Program-made: the position numbers and the translations under genes
In this document: in pieces, positions 1 to 8,634 of the stretch
How positions within the stretch are numbered: position 1 is the first letter of the stretch
Layout: each line of letters begins with the position of its first letter
Notes under the pieces: generated by a model
Databases searched by the model: none
What the model saw: the letters and a program-made list of their open reading frames with translations, nothing else
Told to the model about the DNA's origin: nothing
Assembly (NCBI GenBank): GCA_013540605.1
Contig: JABVCK010000015.1
Coordinates: 46,909 to 110,908 of the forward strand
Direction: 5' to 3'
Source of the DNA: Bacillota bacterium
GTDB lineage: Bacteria; Bacillota; Clostridia; Ch29
Length of the DNA: 64,000 nucleotides

Positions 1-721
1 CCAAATAAAACGGCGTACCGAAGGCCAAATTAAGCAGTATTGCAAGCCAAAAGGGGGATGTGTATAACAAAACTCTGCCAACTCTTAAGGGTAATGCCTT
101 AGCTGACCTCTCCACATTAACTGCAACTCTCACAGGACTCTTCCTTACAAACAGTATATAGCCTGCCAGTAGTGCAGCAGCCGCCACGGGAATATTAAGC
201 CTGATTATCATATAGGGGCTGACTTCTGCAAGCTGCGAAGCCAGAACCATTGCAGTGGAAAAGGGGAAAAGGAGAAATAATGCATGGCGGAAAACAATAT
301 TGATTGCCGATTTACGCGCATTTCCGAATTCCAGCCTGTCCCCCAGGTATCCGACGACCGGAGCCGACATTACCGCACCTCCCGGTATGAACAGCACACC
401 CATAAGGGAGGGAACAAGCATAATCAGGACCCTGCTGCTTCCGAACAGGTCCTCCAGCGAATCCACCATCCGGTCAAGAATTTTATACGTACGAAGAAGG
501 TGGTCCAGGATGCATATCATCGTTACTACTGCGAGGAGGACGATAGTTGAACGGCTGGTAACGGAAGTAAAAATTATACCGGCGGTTCTCCTCAGGCCAA
601 ACCCCCCTAGCAGGCCGATAACAGCAGAGGCGGTAAACATGGTTGTACCAATGTGGACTTTCCTGTAAAGCAGCAATATTATTAGTATGAAGCCTACCGC
701 CAGTGCGGCCGTCTCTCCCAA
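1..721 (-). CDS. DUF401 family membrane permease, C-terminal part outside window
   Basis: The minus-strand frame is open from about 796 to the window edge. It encodes a highly hydrophobic protein with at least five membrane segments, including an LFIPGGAVMSAPVVGYLGD stretch typical of DUF401 proteins, which belong to the ion-transporter (ArsB/NhaD) superfamily. I chose TTG at 721 because an AAGGGGTG ribosome binding site lies 8 nt upstream and the first membrane helix follows at once. Upstream in-frame sequence runs through a repeat-derived segment (743-790) and is unlikely to be coding, although an ATG exists at 796. The substrate is unknown. About 240 residues are visible and the carboxyl end is missing. 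Confidence 0.72.
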   Translation of the reverse strand, partial: MGETAALAVGFILIILLLYRKVHIGTTMFTASAVIGLLGGFGLRRTAGIIFTSVTSRSTIVLLAVVTMICILDHLLRTYKILDRMVDSLEDLFGSSRVLIMLVPSLMGVLFIPGGAVMSAPVVGYLGDRLEFGNARKSAINIVFRHALFLLFPFSTAMVLASQLAEVSPYMIIRLNIPVAAAALLAGYILFVRKSPVRVAVNVERSAKALPLRVGRVLLYTSPFWLAILLNLAFGTPFYL

Positions 722-742
722 ATCCGAAACACCCCTTACATC

Positions 743-790
743 GGGGACATTCCGCAGCAAGCAATGCCCGCGTGACAGCGGTGTGTCCCC
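743..790. repeat. Miniature inverted element, GGGGACATTCC ... GGTGTGTCCCC
   Basis: GGGGACATTCC at 743-753 and GGTGTGTCCCC at 780-790 are near-perfect inverted repeats around 26 bp of unique sequence. The same termini border the heptamer blocks elsewhere in this window (3617-3780, 4800-5028, 29967-30143), so this looks like the minimal, array-less form of that family. It sits directly upstream of the DUF401 start. Confidence 0.5.
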
Positions 791-908
791 TTTCATTATA
801 GTGACCAGTGACCGGTGACCAGATGGCTAGCACCTAGCACCTAGGACCTGTGATCTGTGATCTAGGACCTGTGATCTACCAACTACCAACTAGCACAAGT
901 TGTGTCCC
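780..908. repeat. Heptamer-phased intergenic repeat block A
   Basis: Between GGTGTGTCCCC (780-790) and TGTGTCCCC (900-908) lies an array of degenerate 7-mers. Positions 827-896 hold ten consecutive units in register (such as CTAGCAC, CTGTGAT, CTACCAA), preceded by three GTGACCR units at 801-821. Every unit in the ten begins with CT. No central hairpin core is present, unlike the other blocks. It separates ychF from the DUF401 gene. Confidence 0.8.
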
Positions 909-914
909 CATACC

Positions 915-2003
915 TTAAACATTGAATCTAAAGTTGATTATATCTCCGTCCTGCACAACATAATCCTTGCCTTCCAACCGGAAGAGCCCCTTTTCCTTCA
1001 ATTTTGCCATGGAACCCAGGGCTTTCAAATCCGAATACTTTACAACCTCCGCTCTGATGAATCCTCTCTCTATATCGGAATGTATTTTACCCGCAGCCCT
1101 GTGTGCGGTAGTGCCTTTTTTTATCGTCCACGCTTTGACTTCATCCTCTCCGGCTGTCAAAAAAGAGATAAGCCCGAAATAATCGTAGGTAGCCCTTGCC
1201 GTCCTGTCAATACCGGATTCTTCGATCCCGAGTTCTTCCATAAATAGTCTTTTGTCCTCTTCATCAAGGCGGTCGATCTCCATTTCCACCTTAGCGCAGA
1301 CTTCTATTACCGGAATACTTCTTTCCCCTGCGTAGGAATAAAGCTCTCCTTTCTGTGGATATTCCCCCGTCTCCAGCTGTTCTTCATCCACGTTCACCAC
1401 AAGAAACATAGGCTTGACCGACAGAAAGTTAAATGTTTTCAAGTGCTCCTTTTCTTCACCGGTTAGTTCAAGGGTATGTATGGGCATCTCCTGCTCCAAC
1501 CCGTCCCTGCATTTTTTCAATACTTCCAGCTCTTCCTTCATGACGCTGTTAATCTTCTTTGAGTTTTCTATTCTCTCTATCCTGGTCTCAATCACCCCAA
1601 GGTCGGACAGCAGGAGTTCCAGATTAACCGTATCTATGTCCCTCATGGGGTTGATTGAGCCCTCAACATGCATAACCTCATCATTTGTAAAAGTCCGTAC
1701 AATCTGTATGAGAGCATCAACCTTACGCACCGATTCAAGGAACTGGTTCCCCACCCCCTTGCCTGAGCTTGCACCCTTTACCAATCCCGGTAAATCAATC
1801 AGCTCCATGGCAGCGTAGGTCGTTTTCTTCGGGTGATACATACCCGCCAGAAAATCAACCCTGCAGTCAGGAATCCTGGCAACTCCCAGGTGCGCTTCCG
1901 CTTTCCCGGAGGAATAAGCGCTGGTTTCAATAGACGAATGGGTCAGCAGGTTAAAGAACGTGGTCTTTCCTGATGTGGGCAAGCCGGTTAATCCGATTTT
2001 CAT
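915..2003 (-). CDS. ychF: Redox-regulated ATPase YchF (Obg-family P-loop NTPase)
   Basis: This encodes a 362-residue protein of normal YchF length. The P-loop GLPTSGKTTFFNLLT is at residues 6-20, the switch region DLPGLVKGASSGKGVGNQFL is near 70, and NVDE replaces the usual G4 NKxD, the known YchF signature that shifts preference from GTP to ATP. A TGS domain ends in DGDIINFRFNV. YchF binds ribosomes and modulates oxidative-stress and translation responses. The ATG at 2003 has a GAAGGAAG ribosome binding site. It is the last gene of its minus-strand run, with heptamer block A beyond its stop. Confidence 0.96.
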   Translation of the reverse strand: MKIGLTGLPTSGKTTFFNLLTHSSIETSAYSSGKAEAHLGVARIPDCRVDFLAGMYHPKKTTYAAMELIDLPGLVKGASSGKGVGNQFLESVRKVDALIQIVRTFTNDEVMHVEGSINPMRDIDTVNLELLLSDLGVIETRIERIENSKKINSVMKEELEVLKKCRDGLEQEMPIHTLELTGEEKEHLKTFNFLSVKPMFLVVNVDEEQLETGEYPQKGELYSYAGERSIPVIEVCAKVEMEIDRLDEEDKRLFMEELGIEESGIDRTARATYDYFGLISFLTAGEDEVKAWTIKKGTTAHRAAGKIHSDIERGFIRAEVVKYSDLKALGSMAKLKEKGLFRLEGKDYVVQDGDIINFRFNV

Positions 2004-2067
2004 TCATATTCTTCCTTTCTTCCTTGATTAGCACAACTGACATACCTATTATAGCATATTTACATGC

Positions 2068-3213
2068 TCACTTAACAGCAATTCCGTAGTCCTGTTTAAG
2101 CATGAGTATCCTCCGTACCGAAGTATCTATTCTCCCGGGGCTTATCCTGCCCGTTTCAACAGCTGCTTTCAACGCATCAACCACTTCCTGGGCACCTTCA
2201 CTATGAAGGGCAATCAGCAGCATGTCCACCCCGGCTTCTACCGCAAGGACGGCGGCATCGCCTGTTTTGTACCTGCTGCTGATAGCGCCCATGAGGAGGT
2301 CGTCGGTGATTACTACTCCTTCAAAACCAAGTGTACCTCTCAGTAAACCGTTAATAATTGTCGGGGACATGGTTGCCGGTCTGTCGGCGTCTATGCTGGG
2401 AAACAGTATGTGGGCGGTCATAATTGCAGGAACACCCTTATCAATAGCCTCCCGGAAGGGAACGGTCTCAAATTCCATAACCCTGGCCTCGGTATGTGAA
2501 AGAACAGGGAGCCCGGTATGCGAATCAACCAAGGTATCACCATGACCGGGGAAATGCTTCGCAACGGGTATTACCCCGGCCGCTTCCATTCCTTCGATAA
2601 ATGCGCAGCCCATACGCGATACGGTTTCCGGAGTTTTCCCAAAGGACCTGTCCCCGATTACCGGGTTCTGAGGGTTGCTGTCAATATCAAGAACGGGTGC
2701 AAAATTCATGTTGAACCCGAGGCCCTTTAGTTTGCCGCCAACTTCCAGCGCTGTGCCCTTGACCCCTTCGGGGTCGTTCGTGCTGCCCAGTTCCCTGGCC
2801 GACGGATAGTTATACTCAGCCGGAAGCCTGTTCACTCTGCCCCCTTCATGGTCAATGCCAATGAACAAGCCTATATCCTTATACTCGAGGCTATATTCCT
2901 GAAGTTCCTTGATCAGTCTGCCTACCTGCTCGCCGGACGAAACGTTCCGTTTGTAGATAATAATGCCCCCGGGTTTATTGGTCCTTAGCATCCTGATTGT
3001 TTCATCGTCAATGATCTCTCCGTCAATCCCTACTATTAGCATTTCGCCTATCTTATCTTCCAGGGTCATCCCGCCTATCACTTTATCAATCAAGCTCAGT
3101 TCATCTTCACCGGCCCTCTGCTCCGGAACCCTGCCCGAATCCATGCTGATATCAGCAGTATAGACTAACAGCGCAACCGCAGCTATAAATAGTGCGACCA
3201 GGAACCGTTTCAT
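2068..3213 (-). CDS. nagZ: Glycoside hydrolase family 3 beta-N-acetylhexosaminidase (NagZ-like), exported
   Basis: This is a 381-residue protein with an N-terminal hydrophobic signal or anchor segment (residues 4-20). The GH3 catalytic barrel carries IGIDHEGGRVNRLP near 120 and the diagnostic KHFPGHGDTLVDSHTGLP near 215, which includes the His-Asp dyad of the NagZ class. The nucleophile region VITDDLLMGAI is near 300. The expected role is release of N-acetylglucosamine from muropeptides outside the membrane during wall turnover. The small C-terminal GH3 domain of plant-type enzymes is absent, as in NagZ. The start ATG at 3213 follows a GGAGGGATTCC stretch. Confidence 0.92.
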   Translation of the reverse strand: MKRFLVALFIAAVALLVYTADISMDSGRVPEQRAGEDELSLIDKVIGGMTLEDKIGEMLIVGIDGEIIDDETIRMLRTNKPGGIIIYKRNVSSGEQVGRLIKELQEYSLEYKDIGLFIGIDHEGGRVNRLPAEYNYPSARELGSTNDPEGVKGTALEVGGKLKGLGFNMNFAPVLDIDSNPQNPVIGDRSFGKTPETVSRMGCAFIEGMEAAGVIPVAKHFPGHGDTLVDSHTGLPVLSHTEARVMEFETVPFREAIDKGVPAIMTAHILFPSIDADRPATMSPTIINGLLRGTLGFEGVVITDDLLMGAISSRYKTGDAAVLAVEAGVDMLLIALHSEGAQEVVDALKAAVETGRISPGRIDTSVRRILMLKQDYGIAVK

Positions 3214-3241
3214 CCGGAATCCCTCCCCGTTATCCCCAATA

Positions 3242-3592
3242 CTATTTTAAGGAATTGATATCCCTTTGGATCCTTGCCATCTGTTTTCTTATTACATAGC
3301 CGGTTATTTCCTCGAAGGACTTCATACTGGCCATCGCAACCACCACCCCGTTCAGTATTACCACAACGATTTGCGAAAGCCAGTCACTGCATTGAAACTT
3401 CGAAACCTCCTTTGTAATGAGCACCATGGCAAACATAAGGATTTCAGCATACGCATAAACAACGTACTTTGTAGGAACCTTGTTGACTTTATCTATGATA
3501 TCCTTTGTAAACTGTGTCAGCAGGCTAACTGCTGCCACAAGCCCCACCGGTGTTGTCAGCATTTCTATGGACAAAAATTCGAAGTCGAACAC
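3242..3592 (-). CDS. Small membrane protein of unknown function (holin-like topology)
   Basis: This 116-residue protein has about three hydrophobic segments (VGLVAAVSLLTQF, YVVYAYAEILMFAMVLI, IVVVILNGVVVAMASM) followed by a basic tail. Topology and size recall phage-type holins or envelope proteins, but I cannot name a family. I chose the GTG at 3592 because GGGGTGGAGGA lies just upstream. An upstream in-frame start would run into heptamer block B. It lies 28 bp upstream of nagZ on the same strand and may be co-transcribed with it. Confidence 0.6.
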   Translation of the reverse strand: MFDFEFLSIEMLTTPVGLVAAVSLLTQFTKDIIDKVNKVPTKYVVYAYAEILMFAMVLITKEVSKFQCSDWLSQIVVVILNGVVVAMASMKSFEEITGYVIRKQMARIQRDINSLK

Positions 3593-3616
3593 TATTCCTC
3601 CACCCCCCAATGTAAG

Positions 3617-3780
3617 GCGACACACCTTTTATCAGTTGTCAGATGCCAGATCACAGATCACAGACGTCAGGGAAGTTCTTATGGGAAAACCTATAAGGCT
3701 TACCCTGGTAACTACGAACTACCAACTACGAACTACGAACTAATACTTGCACCTGCGATCTGCCGGCGAGGAATGTCCCC
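3617..3780. repeat. Heptamer-phased intergenic repeat block B (canonical architecture)
   Basis: This is the clearest complete copy. CGACACACC at 3618-3626 is the left border. Six NNNCAGN heptamers follow at 3630-3671, then an imperfect-hairpin core at 3672-3706 with arms around AAAA (AGGGAAGTTCTTATGGG against CCTATAAGGCTTACCCT). Nine heptamers of opposite sense (NNNACT, then NNNCTG) run from 3707 to 3769, and GGAATGTCCCC at 3770-3780 closes it. All units keep a strict 7-nt phase across each array. Confidence 0.88.
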
Positions 3781-3817
3781 TTTTGATTCCAGTATATGCG
3801 CGGAGGAACCCAAGTGT

Positions 3818-4774
3818 TTATTCTCTCAGGAACTTCCTTACCGCCTTGCCCCCAAGATAATCAGACTTCTTCCCCTGCCATGTACCACGTTCTTCCATCC
3901 GTGCCTCTATCATGTCTCTTACCTTCCACCAGCTTGTATTCCAATTTGCCAGAAGCGTTTCTTCCTCAGGGGCCCTTCCTATAAGCCTCTGGACAACTAT
4001 TTCAGGCGACAGGTACTCCAGGAAAGCGATTACCCTTTCGATATACCCGTCCATTGAAACCAGCCGGATCTCATCCCTGAGGAAGGCCTCTGCCATCGGT
4101 GTACCCTTCACAATGTATAAAGAGTGCAGCTTCACCTGGGTTACCCGCAGGGCGGAATTTATTTTTGCGTTTTCAATGACATCCAGCATATTGTCCCAGG
4201 GCAGATCGAGGATAACATGGCTGCACACATCAAAGCCGAACGATTTTACGCGCAATACGCAGTCGATGAACTCCGCCAGAGAATGTCCCCTGTTGACCTT
4301 GTCGAGGCTGTGATAATTCACCGTCTGGAGCCCTATCTCAAAGGTTACGCTAATCCTTTTATCCTCCTGGATTTTTTTAACCGCATCAAGGTGACGGTCG
4401 GAAATGCAGTCGGGACGGGTTGATACGTATATTTCTACGACATCGTCGATGCAGGCGTCTGTGAGGTATTCCATCAATACTGCCGGTTCCAGATAGGTGT
4501 TTGAAAAGTTTTGAAAATACGCAATAAACTTCACGGCATTATACTTGCCCCTGATATAGCCCATGTTCTTCTCCAATTGCTCCCGGACAGGCATAAAGCT
4601 GGGCAGGCTTTCAAACCCTGCGCCCTTTTCTCCGCAAAAAGTACAGCCGCCTGTTCCCAGCTCCCCGTCCCTGTTCGGGCAGGTAACCGGCAGATTTACG
4701 GGCAATTTGTATACTTTGCACCCGTATTTATCTTTCAGATAATTTGAATACTTCCTGTATCTATCGCCAATAAT
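3818..4774 (-). CDS. TIGR01212-family radical SAM protein (YhcC-like), candidate ATT start
   Basis: The protein resembles YhcC-type radical SAM enzymes of unknown substrate. CPNRDGELGTGGCTFCGEKG supplies the cluster cysteines, and the barrel contains TFEIGLQTVNYHSLDKVNRGH and LHSLYIVKGTPM. The only conventional start is TTG at 4705, but the family-conserved N-terminus (YSNYLKDKYGCKVYKLP just before the TTG) is encoded upstream. That frame is open only to 4774, where ATT follows TTGAAAG with GGGAGGG 7-8 nt away. I therefore propose an ATT start at 4774. The alternative is TTG at 4705, which would lose 23 conserved residues. Confidence 0.85.
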   Translation of the reverse strand: MIGDRYRKYSNYLKDKYGCKVYKLPVNLPVTCPNRDGELGTGGCTFCGEKGAGFESLPSFMPVREQLEKNMGYIRGKYNAVKFIAYFQNFSNTYLEPAVLMEYLTDACIDDVVEIYVSTRPDCISDRHLDAVKKIQEDKRISVTFEIGLQTVNYHSLDKVNRGHSLAEFIDCVLRVKSFGFDVCSHVILDLPWDNMLDVIENAKINSALRVTQVKLHSLYIVKGTPMAEAFLRDEIRLVSMDGYIERVIAFLEYLSPEIVVQRLIGRAPEEETLLANWNTSWWKVRDMIEARMEERGTWQGKKSDYLGGKAVRKFLRE

Positions 4775-4799
4775 CTTTCAACCCTCCCTTCTAAGGTAT

Positions 4800-5028
4800 G
4801 GGGACACACCATCTATCAGTTGCGAGAAATCAGCTATCATATGCCAGTTACCAGTTGCCAGTGCTTAGGGTAAAGCTTAAGGGAAAACTTGTAAGGCTAA
4901 CCCTGAAGACTTATAACTGATAACTGTGAACTGAATTATTGCACCTGTGAACTGTGATCTGTGAACTACTAACTACAAACTACCAACTACGAACTATAGT
5001 CTAACGCCTGCGATCTGCGAACTGTAAA
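4800..5028. repeat. Heptamer-phased intergenic repeat block C (longest array)
   Basis: GGGGACACACC at 4800-4810 opens the block. An inverted array of CAGTTNC-type units lies at about 4818-4866, a core at 4867-4904 contains AGGGTAAAGCTTAAGGG and reads as the reverse complement of the core at 28527-28566. Seventeen consecutive heptamers then run in register from 4909 to 5027 (ACTGATA, ACTGTGA, ACTACGA, TCTGCGA and similar). The array ends exactly at the stop codon of the metallophosphoesterase gene. Confidence 0.88.
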
Positions 5029-5727
5029 TCAGTACAGCCTCAAAGGAGAAAAGCCGATATGGTCGCAAGACGTAAGCAAAAACTGTATGCCCCCGATAAC
5101 CCCTTCTGCCGCATCCTTCAGCGCCGGTCCATGCAGGTGCCCGTAAATACACTTTTTTACGCCGTAACTTTTCATCAATTCAAGGAATTCACTGTCTACC
5201 CCGTTAGAATAGAACGGAGGATAGTGCAGCATAACCAATATGTCATTATATTCTTTACCCCTGAGACTCCTGATAGATAGTTCAAGCCTGTTAAGCTCCC
5301 TGTTGTGTATTTTGGCATCATGCTCCGTGAACTCCGGGCTTCCGGGGCAAATCCATCCCCTGGTACCGCAAACGGCTGTGCCTTCACATATATAACTGTT
5401 ATTATTCAGAAAATGGATGTTTTTAATTCCCCTGCTCTCAAGAAAACCGTTCAGCTTGCTCAGGGTTGTCCACCAGTAATCGTGGTTCCCCTTTATTATT
5501 ATTTTTCTGCCCGGAAGCCCATCTATGAATCTGAAATCCATCAGGCTCTCTTCAAGGTATGTAGCCCATGAAATATCGCCGGGAATCAGTACCCAGTCCT
5601 CCCGGCTGACGGTATTGCTCCAATTCTCTTCAATCTTCTCCATATAGTTTTCCCAGCCGCCGAACACGTCCATCGGCTTGTCGATTGCCTTTGAAAGATG
5701 AAGGTCGGATATTGCGTATATGGCCAT
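5029..5727 (-). CDS. Calcineurin-like metallophosphoesterase (COG1768-like)
   Basis: This encodes a 232-residue phosphohydrolase with the metallophosphoesterase motifs AISDLHLS (residues 4-11), GDISWA, GNHDYWW, LHYPPF and YGHLHGP, which together supply the bimetal-binding Asp, His and Asn residues. The substrate is not predictable. I chose ATG 5727 because GGAGAG lies 6 nt upstream and the first beta strand starts at once. A start further upstream would encode residues derived from a GAATGTCCCC repeat border. It is a stand-alone minus-strand gene divergent from the germination operon. Confidence 0.88.
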   Translation of the reverse strand: MAIYAISDLHLSKAIDKPMDVFGGWENYMEKIEENWSNTVSREDWVLIPGDISWATYLEESLMDFRFIDGLPGRKIIIKGNHDYWWTTLSKLNGFLESRGIKNIHFLNNNSYICEGTAVCGTRGWICPGSPEFTEHDAKIHNRELNRLELSIRSLRGKEYNDILVMLHYPPFYSNGVDSEFLELMKSYGVKKCIYGHLHGPALKDAAEGVIGGIQFLLTSCDHIGFSPLRLY

Positions 5728-5919
5728 AGTCAACTCTCCTACTCTTACGAATGTCCCCAATATAGTGATATTATAGCAAATTGGCGTAAATAATGAAACT
5801 TATTCAACCGGTGCCGAAATTATTTATCTAGAATTATATGTCAGTATGCAGGAAATACTACTTAATAAAATATTTTGTTAAAATGACAATAATACCATCT
5901 GAAGCAAGGGGAACCCATT

Positions 5920-7545
5920 ATGCTGAACAAGCTGATAAATCTAGGCAGGAAAATATTCAAAAAAAAAAGTGTGGAGACTGTTAACGCAGATACAAAAAAT
6001 ACAAGCCCCCTGACATCCAGCCTGAAAAGAAACATTGATGATTTAAAACACATGGTTGGTTTGAGCGGAGATGTTGTTGTGCGAAGGTTCAAGGTGTCCG
6101 GCGATAAAAATACAGATGCCGCTGTCGTATATGTCGACGGCCTCGCCGACAAGGACAGAATCCTCTACAGCATTATGAACACACTGGCGTTGAACACACA
6201 GCTTCCCGGCCTTTCAGACGGGCTCACAAAGGAAAACCTGGAAAACGCGATACTGGAAAAGGGCTTTGTGAGTTCAGAAGTAAAACATGCGGTTGACTGG
6301 GTGAGCATAATCGATGGAATATTCTCCGGTGATACTGTCCTCCTGGTTGACGGTATAAAAGGAGCTTTTATTATAGAAACCAGGAAGTGGGTTGACCGGG
6401 GGGTGCAGGAAAATACCAGCGAGCAGGTGGTCCGGGGTCCCAGGGACAGCTTCTCGGAAACCCTGAGGCTCAACACTATGCTCCTGAGGAGGAGGATAAA
6501 AAGCCCAAAACTGCAGCTTGAAAGCATGAAGGTAGGCTCCCTGACAAAAACCGACATAGTTATTGCATACATCAAAGGGATTGTGAACCCCAAACTGGTG
6601 GAAGAGATCAGGAGCAGGATTAACCGGATAGAGACGGACAGCATACTGGAAACCAACATGCTGGAGGAATTCATTGAAGACAGCCCCTGGTCTATCATAC
6701 CTCAGATAAGAAACACCGAAAGGCCGGATAAAACGGCAGCCCACCTTCTGGAAGGCGGTGCGGCAATTATCGTGGACGGCACTCCGGTGGTACTGCTGCT
6801 GCCCACAACCTTCTGGCAGTTTCTCCACTCCCCGGATGATCACTATGAACGGGTCTACACAACTTTTTTGCTCAGGGCTCTTCGTCTGCTGGCTTTGGTA
6901 ACGGCACTGACCCTGCCCTCCTTTTACATAGCAATAACCTCCTACCATCACGAGATGATACCCCAGGGTGTATTGGAGGTTATTATTGCGTCCCGCAGGG
7001 GCGTACCCTTTCCCGTACTGGTGGAAGCCTTTATCATGGAGTTTATTCTGGAGATAATCCGGGAAGCGGGTGTACGCCTCCCGAGGAACGTCGGGCAGGC
7101 GATAAGCATAGTAGGAGCCCTTGTTCTCGGGCAGGCAGCCATCCAGAGCAAGCTTGCCAGCCCCATCACGGTGACGGTGGTATCCCTTACGGCAGTCTCC
7201 AATTTTGCCATTCCTTCGTTCAGCGCTGCCCTTACCATAAGGTTCATGCGGTTCGGGCTCATGATCGTATCCGGAACCTTCGGGATATTCGGGTTTATAT
7301 CGGTAATATTTGTTATCATGGTTCATTTATGCTCCCTGCGCTCCTTCGGCGTACCGTTCCTTGCTCCCCTCACCCCGCTCATCCCGGCAGACCTTAGGGA
7401 TTCCCAGGTACGGCTTCCTATGTGGCTTTTGTCAAGACGGCCAAAGACGTTCGGACCAAAGGACCAGACAAGGCAGAAATCCGGATTGAAACCGGGGCCA
7501 TATCAAAAAGACGGCCAGCCCAAGGGGGAGGATAAGGATGCTTGA
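5920..7545 (+). CDS. gerKA: Spore germination receptor subunit A (GerA/GerKA family)
   Basis: This is a 541-residue GerA-family protein. The N-terminal soluble part (about 1-290) carries VRGPRDSFSETLRLNTMLLRRRI, a family signature, and a C-terminal bundle of about five membrane helices follows (about 310-490, including LPSFYIAITSYHHEMIP). Together with the B and C subunits it forms an inner-membrane germinant receptor in spores. ATG 5920 is preceded by AAGGGGAA. It is first in a four-gene operon and overlaps the next gene by 8 nt. Expression in the forespore is expected, but I could not identify a convincing sigma-G promoter. Confidence 0.94.
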   Translation: MLNKLINLGRKIFKKKSVETVNADTKNTSPLTSSLKRNIDDLKHMVGLSGDVVVRRFKVSGDKNTDAAVVYVDGLADKDRILYSIMNTLALNTQLPGLSDGLTKENLENAILEKGFVSSEVKHAVDWVSIIDGIFSGDTVLLVDGIKGAFIIETRKWVDRGVQENTSEQVVRGPRDSFSETLRLNTMLLRRRIKSPKLQLESMKVGSLTKTDIVIAYIKGIVNPKLVEEIRSRINRIETDSILETNMLEEFIEDSPWSIIPQIRNTERPDKTAAHLLEGGAAIIVDGTPVVLLLPTTFWQFLHSPDDHYERVYTTFLLRALRLLALVTALTLPSFYIAITSYHHEMIPQGVLEVIIASRRGVPFPVLVEAFIMEFILEIIREAGVRLPRNVGQAISIVGALVLGQAAIQSKLASPITVTVVSLTAVSNFAIPSFSAALTIRFMRFGLMIVSGTFGIFGFISVIFVIMVHLCSLRSFGVPFLAPLTPLIPADLRDSQVRLPMWLLSRRPKTFGPKDQTRQKSGLKPGPYQKDGQPKGEDKDA

Positions 7546-8632
7546 CAAAGGCAAGATATCCAGCAGGCAGTTAACATTACTGGTATTTACATTCATCAGT
7601 TCTACAGCAACGTTATTTCTCCCGGCATTCCTTGCGGATGATGCAAAGCAGGATGCCTGGATTTCTTTGCTGCCCGCAGGAGTGGTAGGAGTATTAACAG
7701 CCCTTGTGGTTACAGCCCTCGCCCGTAAGTTTCCGGGTAAAACCCTGACAGAGTATGTTACCATCCTGCTCGGTCCTGTTTTGGGAAAATGCATAGGTAT
7801 CCTTTACCTATGGTTCTATCTGCATATGACCTCCATAGTAGTCCGGGAGGTTGTCTTTACAGTAATAAGCTCCCTTCTTCCCAGGACTCCCCTTGAGGCG
7901 GTTACCATAATAATTATCATAGTATGTGCGTACACGGTAAGGCAGGGCATTGAGGTTATAGCCCGGACAAACGTTCTCAGCGTGACCTTCAGTTATGTAT
8001 CAATAGCCTTGATCCTGGTGCTTTCGGCAAGCAACCTGGATATTGGAAACGTCACTCCGGTATTGAGCCGGGGAATCGGCCCTGTCCTGAGGGCCTCTGT
8101 AACGCCATCCGGCTGGTTCGGTGAAGTGGTGGGCGTTGCCTTCCTTATTCCGTTCGTTAACTCCCAGGACCAGGCACGCAGGGCTGCCCTGATCGGAGTT
8201 GTCTGGTCCGCGCTGACCCTGATGTTTTTAGTGCTGGTAACCCTTATGGCGCTTGGACCCGGAATGGCTGCCCTGTTCCTGTTCCCTACTCTGAGGGTAG
8301 TCCGTTTGATCAATGTTGCTGAATTTTTCCAGCGTACCGAAGCCATATTTCTGATACCGTGGATAATATCAAACTATATCAAGATATGCGTTTTCTACTA
8401 TATAATAACGAAGATAACCTCCGACCTGTTCAAACCCAGGGACAGCTTAAGCTTGACCCTGCCCTTGGGTATAATAGTAGGATCGATGTCTTTGTATATT
8501 TTCAGGAACAACGTAGATTTGGTGGAGTTTCTGGACAGGGTGTGGGGGATATATTCGTTACCCTTTGAGCTTGGCATTCCCCTTCTGTTATTGATATTTG
8601 CTTCATTGAGAAAAACAGGAAAGAGGGTATAG
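7538..8632 (+). CDS. gerKB: Spore germination receptor subunit B (GerB, APC-superfamily permease)
   Basis: This 364-residue integral membrane protein has about ten predicted helices and the GerB layout of the amino acid/polyamine permease superfamily. It starts KGKISSRQLTLLVFTFISST and contains SGWFGEVVGVAFLIPFVN. It is thought to bind the germinant within the receptor. Its ATG lies inside the 3' end of the A-subunit gene behind GGGGGAGGATAAGG, so translational coupling is likely. Confidence 0.94.
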   Translation: MLDKGKISSRQLTLLVFTFISSTATLFLPAFLADDAKQDAWISLLPAGVVGVLTALVVTALARKFPGKTLTEYVTILLGPVLGKCIGILYLWFYLHMTSIVVREVVFTVISSLLPRTPLEAVTIIIIIVCAYTVRQGIEVIARTNVLSVTFSYVSIALILVLSASNLDIGNVTPVLSRGIGPVLRASVTPSGWFGEVVGVAFLIPFVNSQDQARRAALIGVVWSALTLMFLVLVTLMALGPGMAALFLFPTLRVVRLINVAEFFQRTEAIFLIPWIISNYIKICVFYYIITKITSDLFKPRDSLSLTLPLGIIVGSMSLYIFRNNVDLVEFLDRVWGIYSLPFELGIPLLLLIFASLRKTGKRV

Positions 8633-8634
8633 GG

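Noticed and set aside
483..833. Minus-strand reading frame of 116 codons near the left end
   Set aside because: Its translation is Cys/His/Arg-rich and lacks hydrophobic pattern, whereas the overlapping minus frame gives a clean DUF401 membrane protein.
3266..4057. 263-codon plus-strand frame
   Set aside because: It spans two unrelated minus-strand genes and repeat block B, so it cannot be one real gene.
4909..5027. Possible CRISPR array
   Set aside because: The units are 7 nt with no spacers, are degenerate, and have opposite-sense partners. No cas genes are in the window.
5761..5919. Sigma-G promoter before the ger operon
   Set aside because: GTATG-like and AT-rich segments are present, but no correctly spaced -35/-10 pair could be defended.
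6274..7326. 350-codon minus-strand frame opposite the gerKA gene
   Set aside because: It is a shadow frame. The plus strand encodes a full GerA-family protein with conserved motifs, and the shadow has Tyr/Pro/Gly-rich nonsense composition.
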